From assembly GCF_900107935.1 (NCBI RefSeq), contig NZ_FNVG01000021.1, positions 18,516 through 82,515 of the forward strand: a stretch of 64,000 bases of DNA, read 5' to 3'. The position numbers and the translations under genes are program-made. Source of the stretch: Vibrio hangzhouensis (GTDB taxonomy: Bacteria; Pseudomonadota; Gammaproteobacteria; Enterobacterales; Vibrionaceae). Below are positions 1 to 7,145 of the stretch, in pieces. Every line of letters begins with the position of its first letter. The stretch's first letter is position 1. The notes below the pieces were generated by a model. That model made no database searches. It saw only the letters and a program-made list of their open reading frames with translations, and had not been told where the DNA came from.

Positions 1-172
1 GTATGGCCGACAAACGATTATCGTCGAGCCTGGTGAGGTGTTTAACCTACCGATGAGCCTTGGTGCCGATCCGCAGCAACTCAGTTCACCTGTCTCGACA
101 ATTCAGTTTATACTGAGGGACAGTAATGATTTCTCCTTACAGGTAGAAAGTCGATTTATTAAGAAGCTCTGA
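1..172 (+). CDS. ccoG: CcoG-like cytochrome c oxidase accessory protein, C-terminal fragment
   Basis: Only the last 56 codons are in the window (frame beginning at base 2, stop TGA at 170-172). The peptide contains VEPGEVFNLPMSLG and ends ESRFIKKL, which fits the C-terminal Ig-like domain of CcoG/RdxA/FixG, the membrane ferredoxin-like protein needed for copper handling and assembly of cbb3 cytochrome oxidase. The Fe-S and membrane parts lie upstream, outside the window, so the assignment rests on this tail and on the position before srkA, which is the usual order in vibrios. A terminator hairpin follows directly. Confidence 0.7.
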   Translation, partial: YGRQTIIVEPGEVFNLPMSLGADPQQLSSPVSTIQFILRDSNDFSLQVESRFIKKL

Positions 173-197
173 CAGAGCTTGGGTGATTCATAACAGG

Positions 198-222
198 AAA
201 GGGCTCAGTAATGAGCCCTTTT
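198..222 (+). terminator. Rho-independent terminator of ccoG, overlapping the possible srkA start
   Basis: AAAGGGCTCA (198-207) pairs perfectly with TGAGCCCTTT (212-221) around a GTAA loop and is followed by T residues. The hairpin swallows the upstream ATG at 211, an argument for using the next ATG (232) as the srkA start. Confidence 0.75.
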
Positions 223-231
223 GGTATCAAA

Positions 232-1215
232 ATGACAGATAAAGCGTTTAACTTTGACGCCTTAACCCCGGACTTCATGTGGTATGCCCTGGAGAGCATC
301 GGGATCAGAGCCGAGTCAGGCCTGCTAGCGCTCAACAGCTACGAGAACCGGGTGTACCAGTTTACCGACGAAGACAGAAAACGCTACGTGGTCAAGTTCT
401 ATCGCCCGCAACGCTGGACCAAAGCACAAATTCAGGAAGAACACGAATTTGCCCACGAACTGCTGGCACATGAGGTCCCGGTATCCGCCCCGCTAAATAT
501 CAATGGCCACACAATTCACGAATATCAGGGATACTTGTTCGCCCTGTTTGCCAGTGAGGGCGGGCGACAATTTGAAGTGGACAATCTGGAGCAGTTGGAG
601 TGGGTGGGACGCTTTATGGGACGCATCCACAAAGTCGGGGCCAGCAAACCCTTTGTCCACCGCCCTACCATAGGCCTGGATGAATATCTTTACCAACCAA
701 GACAGCTGTTACAGGCCTCAAACTTTATCCCCGCACATCTGGAAAATGCGTTTTTTAACGATCTTGATATGTTAATTTCGCAAATCGAAACCCACTGGCA
801 ACCTTCGGACACGATCCGTTTGCACGGCGACTGCCACCCGGGAAATATCCTTTGGCGCGACGGTCCCTTGTTCGTCGATCTGGACGATGCACGTAACGGT
901 CCCGCTATTCAGGATTTGTGGATGCTACTAAACGGTGAACGTCAGGATAAACTGATGCAACTGGACGTATTACTGGAGGGGTATCAAGAATTCAGTGAGT
1001 TACCTACCAATCAGTTGAAACTTATTGAACCTTTGCGCGGTCTACGTATGGTGCACTATATGGCCTGGCTGGCAAAACGCTGGCAAGATCCGGCCTTTCC
1101 ACAGGCATTTCCCTGGTTCAATGATGCTAAATACTGGGAAGGCCAGGTTCTCGGATTTAAAGAACAGATAGCGGCTCTGAATGAGAAGCCCCTTTCTTTA
1201 CAGCCCCAGTGGTGA
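232..1215 (+). CDS. srkA: Stress-response Ser/Thr protein kinase SrkA (YihE)
   Basis: Protein of 327 aa, close to E. coli SrkA (328 aa). It is an aminoglycoside-phosphotransferase-fold protein kinase linked to Cpx/oxidative stress survival. Family motifs visible are NSYENRVYQF and VVKFYRP in the N-lobe, the catalytic loop LHGDCHPGNILWRDG, and the metal-binding segment FVDLDDARNGP. An in-frame ATG lies 21 bases upstream (211) with an AGGAAAGGG Shine-Dalgarno, but it sits inside the ccoG terminator hairpin and adds MSPFGIK, which the family lacks; 232 gives MTDKAFNFDALTPD, matching the E. coli N-terminus. dsbA follows after 51 bases, the same srkA-dsbA pairing as in E. coli. Confidence 0.92.
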   Translation: MTDKAFNFDALTPDFMWYALESIGIRAESGLLALNSYENRVYQFTDEDRKRYVVKFYRPQRWTKAQIQEEHEFAHELLAHEVPVSAPLNINGHTIHEYQGYLFALFASEGGRQFEVDNLEQLEWVGRFMGRIHKVGASKPFVHRPTIGLDEYLYQPRQLLQASNFIPAHLENAFFNDLDMLISQIETHWQPSDTIRLHGDCHPGNILWRDGPLFVDLDDARNGPAIQDLWMLLNGERQDKLMQLDVLLEGYQEFSELPTNQLKLIEPLRGLRMVHYMAWLAKRWQDPAFPQAFPWFNDAKYWEGQVLGFKEQIAALNEKPLSLQPQW

Positions 1216-1266
1216 CAAACTACCCATCGTCCTCACTAGGATTTGGTTTTATACATGGAGAAAATA

Positions 1267-1866
1267 ATGAAAAGAATCATCGCACTGTTTGCGACGCTTA
1301 TGGTCAGCCTGGGAGTCAATGCAGCACAATTCCAAGAAGGCACCCACTACAAAGTCCTTGAGCTTGAGAAATCTTCCAAACCAGTGGTTACTGAGTATTT
1401 CTCATTCTATTGCCCGCACTGTAATAGTTTTGAGCCTATCATTGCTCAATTAAAGAAAAAGATCCCAGCAGAGGCCAAATTCCAGAAAAACCACGTATCT
1501 TTCATGGGCGGAAACATGGGTATGTCGATGAGCAAAGCTTACGCTACGATGGTCGCGCTCAAAGTAGAAGACAAGATGGTGCCCGTGCTGTTTAATCGCA
1601 TTCACAACATGAACAAGCCACCGCGTAATGACGACGAACTGCGTCAAATCTTTCTGGATGAAGGCGTAGACGCGAAAAAGTTTGATGCGACCTTTAATGG
1701 CTTTGCCGTCGACTCTATGGTTCGCCGCTTTGACAAGCAGTTCAAAGACAGCGGGTTAACTGGGGTACCAGCAGTGATCGTCAATAATAAATATCAGGTC
1801 GAAGCAGGCAGCATCCAGTCTCTGGAAGAGTACTTTGAACTGGTTAACTTCCTGTTGAAAAAGTAA
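1267..1866 (+). CDS. dsbA: Periplasmic thiol:disulfide oxidoreductase DsbA
   Basis: Protein of 199 aa that introduces disulfide bonds into exported proteins and is reoxidised by DsbB. It has a signal peptide (MKRIIALFATLMVSLGVNA, cleavage after about residue 19-20), the active site CPHC at residues 49-52, and the cis-proline loop TGVPAVIV near residue 162. The open frame runs 24 bases further upstream to a TTG, but the ATG at 1267 has GGAG six bases before it and starts exactly at the signal peptide. It is probably co-transcribed with srkA. Confidence 0.96.
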   Translation: MKRIIALFATLMVSLGVNAAQFQEGTHYKVLELEKSSKPVVTEYFSFYCPHCNSFEPIIAQLKKKIPAEAKFQKNHVSFMGGNMGMSMSKAYATMVALKVEDKMVPVLFNRIHNMNKPPRNDDELRQIFLDEGVDAKKFDATFNGFAVDSMVRRFDKQFKDSGLTGVPAVIVNNKYQVEAGSIQSLEEYFELVNFLLKK

Positions 1867-1880
1867 TCTTTCCCCAATAA

Positions 1881-1923
1881 AAAACCGAGCTCCTGGGGGG
1901 TACTCCACTGGCTCGGTTTTTTT
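1881..1923. terminator. Bidirectional terminator between dsbA and the acyltransferase gene
   Basis: AAAACCGAGC (1881-1890) pairs with GCTCGGTTTT (1911-1920), with T residues to the right and A residues to the left. It serves dsbA and the convergent gene, whose stop codon lies at its right edge. Confidence 0.8.
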
Positions 1924-2806
1924 ACTTTGAATGAATGTCTTTCAAGGTCTCATCTTTTTGCTGCCAGACTTCCCCTAACCATTGCTGAAACTCTCGTTTG
2001 TAGGGTTTGTCGTTAAAGTAGTCCCCCAACACTTTCTCATCAACGGGCAGGATTCGCACCTTAACAACAATACGTTTCATCTTACCCATCAGTACCGCTT
2101 TAAAGGGCTGGTCAGTGTTCTCAGGATAGGCCAGCGTTACATCAATTATGTTTTCAAACTGATCGCCCATGGCTGCCAATGTATAAGCAATACCGCCAGA
2201 CTTGGGTTGCAACAGGTACTGATAACCTGCGCGACTGCTTTTCTGCTTTTGCGCCGTAAAACGGGTTCCCTCAACATAATTGACCACTGTTGTAGGTGTG
2301 TCCTTAAACTTGGCGCAAGAGCGACGCGTGGTTTCCAGATCTTGTCCACGTTTCTCGGGATGTCTGATCAGGTATTCGCGTGAATAACGCTTCATAAATG
2401 GCATATCAAGGGCCCAGCACGCCATGCCAACAAAAGGAACATACAACAATTGTTGTTTCAGAAAAAACTTCGGCATAGGGATGCGGTCTTTAAAGACACT
2501 GCACAATACCACGATATCGGTCCAGCTCAGATGATTGCTGATCATGAGATACCAACCATCCTTCCTTAGGGACTCCATGCCCTCAATCTGCCACTCTACC
2601 TTTGGATTAACCAGATGCAGAATGCCATGATTAATCGTCGCCCAAAGCCACATAAAACGGTTGGCCAGCGCGGTACACAACTTCTGTAAAGGACGGACTG
2701 GAAACAACAACTTCAGTAGCCCAAAACCAAGGATGGGAATCGAACAAAATGCTGTATTAATAATTACAAGCGAGGCACTAATTATAAAAAGAAGGTATCC
2801 AAGCAT
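1922..2806 (-). CDS. 1-acyl-glycerol-3-phosphate acyltransferase-like membrane protein (YihG family)
   Basis: Protein of 294 aa of the PlsC-like acyltransferase superfamily. The N-terminal 30 residues form a hydrophobic membrane segment. The acyltransferase block I motif appears as NHLSWTD (catalytic His and Asp of HX4D) near residue 91, and block III as EGTR near residue 178. Length, motifs and position next to dsbA fit YihG, a probable lysophosphatidic acid acyltransferase of the inner membrane that places unusual acyl chains on phospholipids in E. coli. The gene is convergent with dsbA and divergent from the DUF2860 gene. Substrate preference cannot be read from the sequence. Confidence 0.82.
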   Translation of the reverse strand: MLGYLLFIISASLVIINTAFCSIPILGFGLLKLLFPVRPLQKLCTALANRFMWLWATINHGILHLVNPKVEWQIEGMESLRKDGWYLMISNHLSWTDIVVLCSVFKDRIPMPKFFLKQQLLYVPFVGMACWALDMPFMKRYSREYLIRHPEKRGQDLETTRRSCAKFKDTPTTVVNYVEGTRFTAQKQKSSRAGYQYLLQPKSGGIAYTLAAMGDQFENIIDVTLAYPENTDQPFKAVLMGKMKRIVVKVRILPVDEKVLGDYFNDKPYKREFQQWLGEVWQQKDETLKDIHSK

Positions 2807-2900
2807 AACCCACTATCTATGATGTATTTGTGACAATTTGATGGCGGTTAATTGTACAAGGCGATTTGCCATGTGCAATGGTTTTATCATTGGTCTGATT

Positions 2901-2916
2901 TGTGTTGTAACTCATA
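2901..2916. promoter_or_regulatory. Possible CRP-type operator
   Basis: TGTGT-N6-TCATA matches the CRP consensus TGTGA-N6-TCACA at 8 of 10 half-site bases. It lies about 90 bases upstream of the first DUF2860 gene, between divergent genes. Such partial matches are common by chance. Confidence 0.3.
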
Positions 2917-3005
2917 AAAAACACGCCTATGCTGAACCAATAACATAACATAAACATATAATTACATACGTTACCCCGATATTCAGAATGTGATAAGGAA
3001 CAGTT

Positions 3006-3995
3006 ATGAAGCAGGCATGGAATGTCACAATCTTAGCTCTCGCACTCGTCTCCCAGACGGCAACCGCTAAGTTATCAGAAAGTAATGGATTTAGCGGCGA
3101 AATCGCCTTAAATGCCGCCTACGCCAGTAAAACCTCAAACTTATCCAACACTGATGATGATTACCGGACCTACACCGGTGAAGCACAGCAAGACAGCAGT
3201 GCGTTGCTGCTACCACTGGGCAACTTGCAATATACCTTTGGTCAGGCCTCCAACCACCAGTTGTTTATAGGTACATCACGAGCCGACATCGCAGTGGGTA
3301 CGCTGGCGCTGGAAGCAGGCTACCGTTATCAGTTTGCCGACCGCACTAAAATCAGTCTGTCATTGCTACCGACCATTCTTGAAGGGGAAGTTTGGCAGGA
3401 CCCCTATTTGCTCAACACCGCACGAAGCACCACTGACGAGAAAGGCACTGCGTATCGTCTTCAGCTCAACAACATCGCCGGCTCGCTATTCAGCGTCGAT
3501 CTCGCCTATGGTAAAAAGGAAGTGGATGAAGAGCGCTCAGGCGCCGGTTCTTCTCTGACCGAGCAGCAACAGCAACTGCTAAATCGAAACGCCGATATCC
3601 TTTATGGCAAGTTCAAGATGATGCTGCCTGTGAGCAAAGGCGTCATGCTGTATCCTTCGCTTATTTATATTCAACAGGACGCACAGGGCAGCGCCATGAA
3701 AAATCAGTCTTACGGTGCTGAGCTCTCTTCGTTTATGTCAGCGGGCAATCATCAGTTTGCATTGACACTGACCTACCTGAACCGTCAGTACGATTCCGCC
3801 AACCCGCTGTTTGACAACACGACCCGCGCCGATAATGAGTGGAAGGCATTTCTTGCCTACGAGTATCCGGGGATCTTTTACTCCAACAATGTCTCTCTGG
3901 TGGCCTTTGCTGGCGTGACCGACAGCGATTCTAATATCACTTTCTACGATGAAAAAAACTGGATCAGCGCGGTCGGCGTGAACTGGAGCTTTTAA
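3006..3995 (+). CDS. DUF2860-type outer-membrane protein, first of a tandem pair
   Basis: Protein of 329 aa with a signal peptide (MKQAWNVTILALALVSQTATA) and a mature part rich in alternating, aromatic-flanked strands ending in ...VGVNWSF, the terminal-Phe signature of an outer-membrane beta-barrel. I recognise it as the vibrio protein family DUF2860, function unknown. Conserved blocks shared with the next gene are NGFSGEI, LPLG-L-YTFG, GTSR-DIAVGT, IAGS and AFLAYEY. AAGGA lies eight bases before the ATG. An 11-bp terminator hairpin separates it from its paralogue, so the two can be transcribed separately. Confidence 0.75.
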   Translation: MKQAWNVTILALALVSQTATAKLSESNGFSGEIALNAAYASKTSNLSNTDDDYRTYTGEAQQDSSALLLPLGNLQYTFGQASNHQLFIGTSRADIAVGTLALEAGYRYQFADRTKISLSLLPTILEGEVWQDPYLLNTARSTTDEKGTAYRLQLNNIAGSLFSVDLAYGKKEVDEERSGAGSSLTEQQQQLLNRNADILYGKFKMMLPVSKGVMLYPSLIYIQQDAQGSAMKNQSYGAELSSFMSAGNHQFALTLTYLNRQYDSANPLFDNTTRADNEWKAFLAYEYPGIFYSNNVSLVAFAGVTDSDSNITFYDEKNWISAVGVNWSF

Positions 3996-4031
3996 TAGGT
4001 CAATCATCCACCCATTGAGTTCAATAATATG

Positions 4032-4065
4032 TGGCTTAACAACACAGTTTGTTAAGCCATTTTTT
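4032..4065 (+). terminator. Rho-independent terminator between the two DUF2860 paralogues
   Basis: TGGCTTAACAA (4032-4042) and TTGTTAAGCCA (4049-4059) form a perfect 11-bp stem with a 6-base loop, followed by six T residues. Confidence 0.85.
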
Positions 4066-4160
4066 ATCGCTAGAGTATGCTCCCCGACAGTGTGCTCCAA
4101 CGGCGGAATAGCAAAATTGAGTCCCGGAAGCACACCAAAGAGCTAAACAACGGATGTACC

Positions 4161-5138
4161 ATGACGCCAAAAATGACCTATTTAACGGTTCTCTCTTTCC
4201 TCCTGCACAGCCCCTTCTGTTTTGCGGCTCTGTCGCCAGCAAATGGCTTCAGTGGCGAGATTTCCGTCAGTCATGCCCAAGTGGGAGAAAAGGCCAATCT
4301 TGTAAGTGGCGATCACCCTGGCGTCATTTTTAGTCAGGAGGCGCACGATGAGCTCTGGCTGCCATTAGGCACTCTCACATACACGTTTGGTGCACAGCAA
4401 GACAAACAGTGGTTTTTGGGTACCTCTCGCAACGACATCGCCGTAGGCACCTTTGTTATGGAAGGCGGCTATCGTCAACAATTGCAGGACGGCTCGATAT
4501 GGAGCGTTTCTTATCTTCCGACCTTGGTGGGTGAGCCTATCTGGAAGAATCCGTATGTCGGTGCAACCGATCTAGAACTATCAGAAGCCGGTGGTGACGC
4601 GTTTCGTATACAGATAGAGAGCATCGCAGGATCTCCATTCACTCTTGATATGGCCTACGGTACCCGACTGATTTCAGAAGAACGCTCAGCAACTAACATT
4701 ACGGCCTCTGACACCCACCACTATGATCGCAATAGCCAGTTTTACTACGCAAAGGGCTCTTATACCCTGCCCATAAGCGACGCATGGACTCTGTTTCCAT
4801 CCTTGATCTACCTGATTGATGATGCCAAAGGTCGAGCCGTCAGAAATCAGGGTGCCGGCGCAGAACTGACGGCACTTTTTGCCTATAACCAACACAGTTT
4901 TGCCACCACACTCAGCTACATGAACCATGAGTTTCGCGGCCACGATGTCATCTTCAACCGCAGTGGACGCATCGATGAAAAATACAGCGCATTTCTGGCC
5001 TATGAATACCTGTCACTCTGGAATATCGACGCCTTATCACTGATTTCACTGTCAGGCTACAATGCCACTGATTCCTCAATCGCATTTTATGAATCTGCGG
5101 ATTGGATCACCACGGTCGGCATGAACTATGCGTTCTAA
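4161..5138 (+). CDS. DUF2860-type outer-membrane protein, second of a tandem pair
   Basis: Protein of 325 aa from the ATG at 4161; the open frame extends upstream to 4077 but the extra residues precede an obvious signal peptide (MTYLTVLSFLLHSPFCFA) and look non-coding. The ATG at 4173 is an alternative start. It is clearly homologous to the preceding gene along its whole length (NGFSGEI, LPLGTLTYTFG, GTSRNDIAVGT, PSLIYLIDDA, FLAYEY) and ends ...VGMNYAF, again a beta-barrel terminal Phe. Function unknown. Its 3' end overlaps the convergent comM stop by four bases, and I see no separate terminator there. Confidence 0.75.
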   Translation: MTPKMTYLTVLSFLLHSPFCFAALSPANGFSGEISVSHAQVGEKANLVSGDHPGVIFSQEAHDELWLPLGTLTYTFGAQQDKQWFLGTSRNDIAVGTFVMEGGYRQQLQDGSIWSVSYLPTLVGEPIWKNPYVGATDLELSEAGGDAFRIQIESIAGSPFTLDMAYGTRLISEERSATNITASDTHHYDRNSQFYYAKGSYTLPISDAWTLFPSLIYLIDDAKGRAVRNQGAGAELTALFAYNQHSFATTLSYMNHEFRGHDVIFNRSGRIDEKYSAFLAYEYLSLWNIDALSLISLSGYNATDSSIAFYESADWITTVGMNYAF

Positions 5139-6661
5139 ACTGCTTGGGCACTGAGTTGCTTAAGTAGCCGGTCCATAGCCCGATAGCCGAGCGCCTCTGC
5201 AAGGTGGGCTCTGTTAATACCGGGCTCTCCCGCTAAGTCCGCGATGGTTCGGGCCACTTTGATGATTCTGTGGTAGGCCCGTATCGACAGCCCCAGACGA
5301 TGCAATGCATTCTCCAGAAACTCAGCATCGGGCTTTTGCAGCTGGCAGTACTGCTCTATTTCGCGACTCTGCAACAAGGCATTCACCTTTCCGGACCGAG
5401 CCAACATCATTTCGCGTGCCACATATACCCGCTGCTTCACCACTTTCGTCGCCTCTCCCCGCTCTCCCCCCTCAGATAAAGTCCCTTTGGGTAATGCAGG
5501 GATCTCTATCGACATATCAAACCGGTCCAGCAATGGACCTGACAAGCGGCTCAAATAGCGCAGTATGAGCTGTGGATTGGTTCGAGCCTGATCCCCCTCA
5601 TAATACCCCGTAGGGCTCGGATTGAGTGCCCCCACCAACTGAAACCTGGCCGGAAACCGGGTTTTGCCCTGTGCTCTGGAAATAATGATCTCTCCTGATT
5701 CAAGTGGCTCTCGCAGAGAATCGAGAACTTTGCGCTCAAACTCCGGCATTTCATCCAGAAACAGCAAACCATTATGGGCCAGAGAAATCTCTCCGGGCCT
5801 GGGAATAGAGCCACCTCCGACCAATGCCGCCATGGAGCTGGAGTGATGAGGAGCACGAAAAGGGCGTATTTTCCAGTTCTCTTCGTTGATTTCCTGCTGC
5901 GTCAGCGAGGCAACCGAGGCCGTTTCCATCGCTTCTTGTTCGCTCATCTCAGGCAACAAATCACACAGTCGTGACGCCAGCATGGTTTTTCCAGTGCCGG
6001 GTGGCCCCAAAAACAAAAGATTGTGATTGCCCGCAGCGGCGATCTCTAGCGCTCTCTTACCCTGTTGCTGACCAATAATGTCCTGAAGATCACGATAGGA
6101 AGACTCAGGCAGGGGACGCCGAGGCTTAGAGGTCACCAGTGACAGAGCCTGTTGTCCCATCAGATAGGCACAGACATCCAGCAAACCCGACGCTGACTTG
6201 TGCTTGTCTTTTCCCACTAAGGCAGCCTGATCGCCATTCCCTTCCGGCACCAGCAGACAACGCTGAGTTTTATTCGCCGCCAGGGCCGCCGGCAGTACCC
6301 CTTTGACCACGCGTAACTCTCCCGACAACGCAAGCTCACCAATAAACTCATGAGCCATCAGTTTATCGTGTGGCAATTGATCGGAAGCTGCCAGGATCCC
6401 CAAAGCGATGGGCAAATCGAATCGTCCCCCTTCTTTGGGCAGGTCAGCGGGCGCCAGATTCACCGTGATCCTCTTAGCCGGAAACTGAAAGCGAGAATTG
6501 ATGATCGCACTGCGCACCCGATCCTTAGATTCTTTCACTGTCGTCTCGGGAAGTCCAACCAGTGTAAAGCCTGGCATACCATTGCTAATATGAACCTCTA
6601 CGGTGACTTGAGGAGCCTCGACACCAACACTGGCACGGCTATAAATAATCGATAATCCCAT
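5135..6661 (-). CDS. comM: ComM (YifB), AAA+ branch-migration helicase of natural transformation
   Basis: Protein of 508 aa. ComM is known in Vibrio to form a hexameric helicase that extends integration of transforming DNA by branch migration. The order is an N-terminal Lon-protease-like (ChlI) domain (to about residue 180), then a Mg-chelatase-type AAA+ domain with Walker A GPPGTGKT near residue 220 and Walker B LLFLDEMPEF near residue 300, then a C-terminal lid ending GYRAMDRLL. The frame extends 21 bases upstream to a TTG, but the ATG at 6661 gives the family start MGLSIIYSRA and has AGGA about five bases before it. It is convergent with the DUF2860 gene and divergent from the ilv operon. 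Confidence 0.93.
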   Translation of the reverse strand: MGLSIIYSRASVGVEAPQVTVEVHISNGMPGFTLVGLPETTVKESKDRVRSAIINSRFQFPAKRITVNLAPADLPKEGGRFDLPIALGILAASDQLPHDKLMAHEFIGELALSGELRVVKGVLPAALAANKTQRCLLVPEGNGDQAALVGKDKHKSASGLLDVCAYLMGQQALSLVTSKPRRPLPESSYRDLQDIIGQQQGKRALEIAAAGNHNLLFLGPPGTGKTMLASRLCDLLPEMSEQEAMETASVASLTQQEINEENWKIRPFRAPHHSSSMAALVGGGSIPRPGEISLAHNGLLFLDEMPEFERKVLDSLREPLESGEIIISRAQGKTRFPARFQLVGALNPSPTGYYEGDQARTNPQLILRYLSRLSGPLLDRFDMSIEIPALPKGTLSEGGERGEATKVVKQRVYVAREMMLARSGKVNALLQSREIEQYCQLQKPDAEFLENALHRLGLSIRAYHRIIKVARTIADLAGEPGINRAHLAEALGYRAMDRLLKQLSAQAV

Positions 6662-6784
6662 AAAATCCTTTTTTTCCTCCAACTTCTCTCACTTTGGCGG
6701 TTAAAAGTCAGAGTTTTATATATAGACCATGTTATACAGCGACATTTAATGCTGAGTAAATGTGAAAAAAGTATGATTTTTTGC

Positions 6785-6812
6785 TTGTCAGGTAACAGAA
6801 ATTTGTGATACC
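6785..6812 (+). promoter_or_regulatory. Possible ilv operon promoter
   Basis: TTGTCA (6785-6790) and a weak -10 GATACC (6807-6812) are 16 bases apart and would start transcription about 45 bases upstream of the leader peptide. The -10 match is poor, so the exact position is tentative. Confidence 0.4.
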
Positions 6813-6867
6813 ACTAGTGACGCAAACATTTTCGTTAGAACCAATACAACGATTTATAAACAAGATA

Positions 6868-6957
6868 ATGACTTTTAACGCTCACTCTCACACTCTGATT
6901 AGCCTGATTATTGTGGTCCTGATTGGTACCGCACGGGGGCATGTGGGCGGAAAATAA
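6868..6957 (+). CDS. ilvL: IlvL leader peptide of the ilvGMEDA operon
   Basis: A 29-codon open frame encodes a peptide whose middle is LISLIIVVLI, a dense run of Leu, Ile and Val codons followed by GTARG. This is the classic branched-chain amino-acid attenuation leader: ribosomes stalling on these codons when charged tRNAs are scarce prevent the downstream terminator from forming. It ends 13 bases before the terminator stem and about 190 bases before ilvG. The Shine-Dalgarno is weak. The peptide sequence differs from that of E. coli IlvL, but composition, size and position are diagnostic. Confidence 0.85.
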   Translation: MTFNAHSHTLISLIIVVLIGTARGHVGGK

Positions 6958-6970
6958 CCACGAGATTCAG

Positions 6971-7005
6971 AAAACCCCCGCACTGAAAAGTCCGGGGGTT
7001 TTTTT
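6971..7005 (+). terminator. ilv attenuator terminator
   Basis: AAAACCCCCG (6971-6980) pairs with CGGGGGTTTT (6993-7002), followed by more T residues, 13 bases after the ilvL stop. Position relative to the leader peptide identifies it as the attenuator. Confidence 0.88.
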
Positions 7006-7145
7006 ACAAACTCGAAATACAAATTTGATAGTGATCACTCATTAAAGCCTCGACAGGCGGAAATGACAGGAAAAATGGGAGCACACAATGTGCAGTCGAA
7101 CGACAATCCGTCACGACAACAAACGTGACAATCAAGGAGGCTATA

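Noticed and set aside
1982..2383. 133-codon open frame opposite the acyltransferase gene
   Set aside because: It is the antisense shadow of a gene with clear catalytic motifs and has no plausible ribosome-binding site or family.
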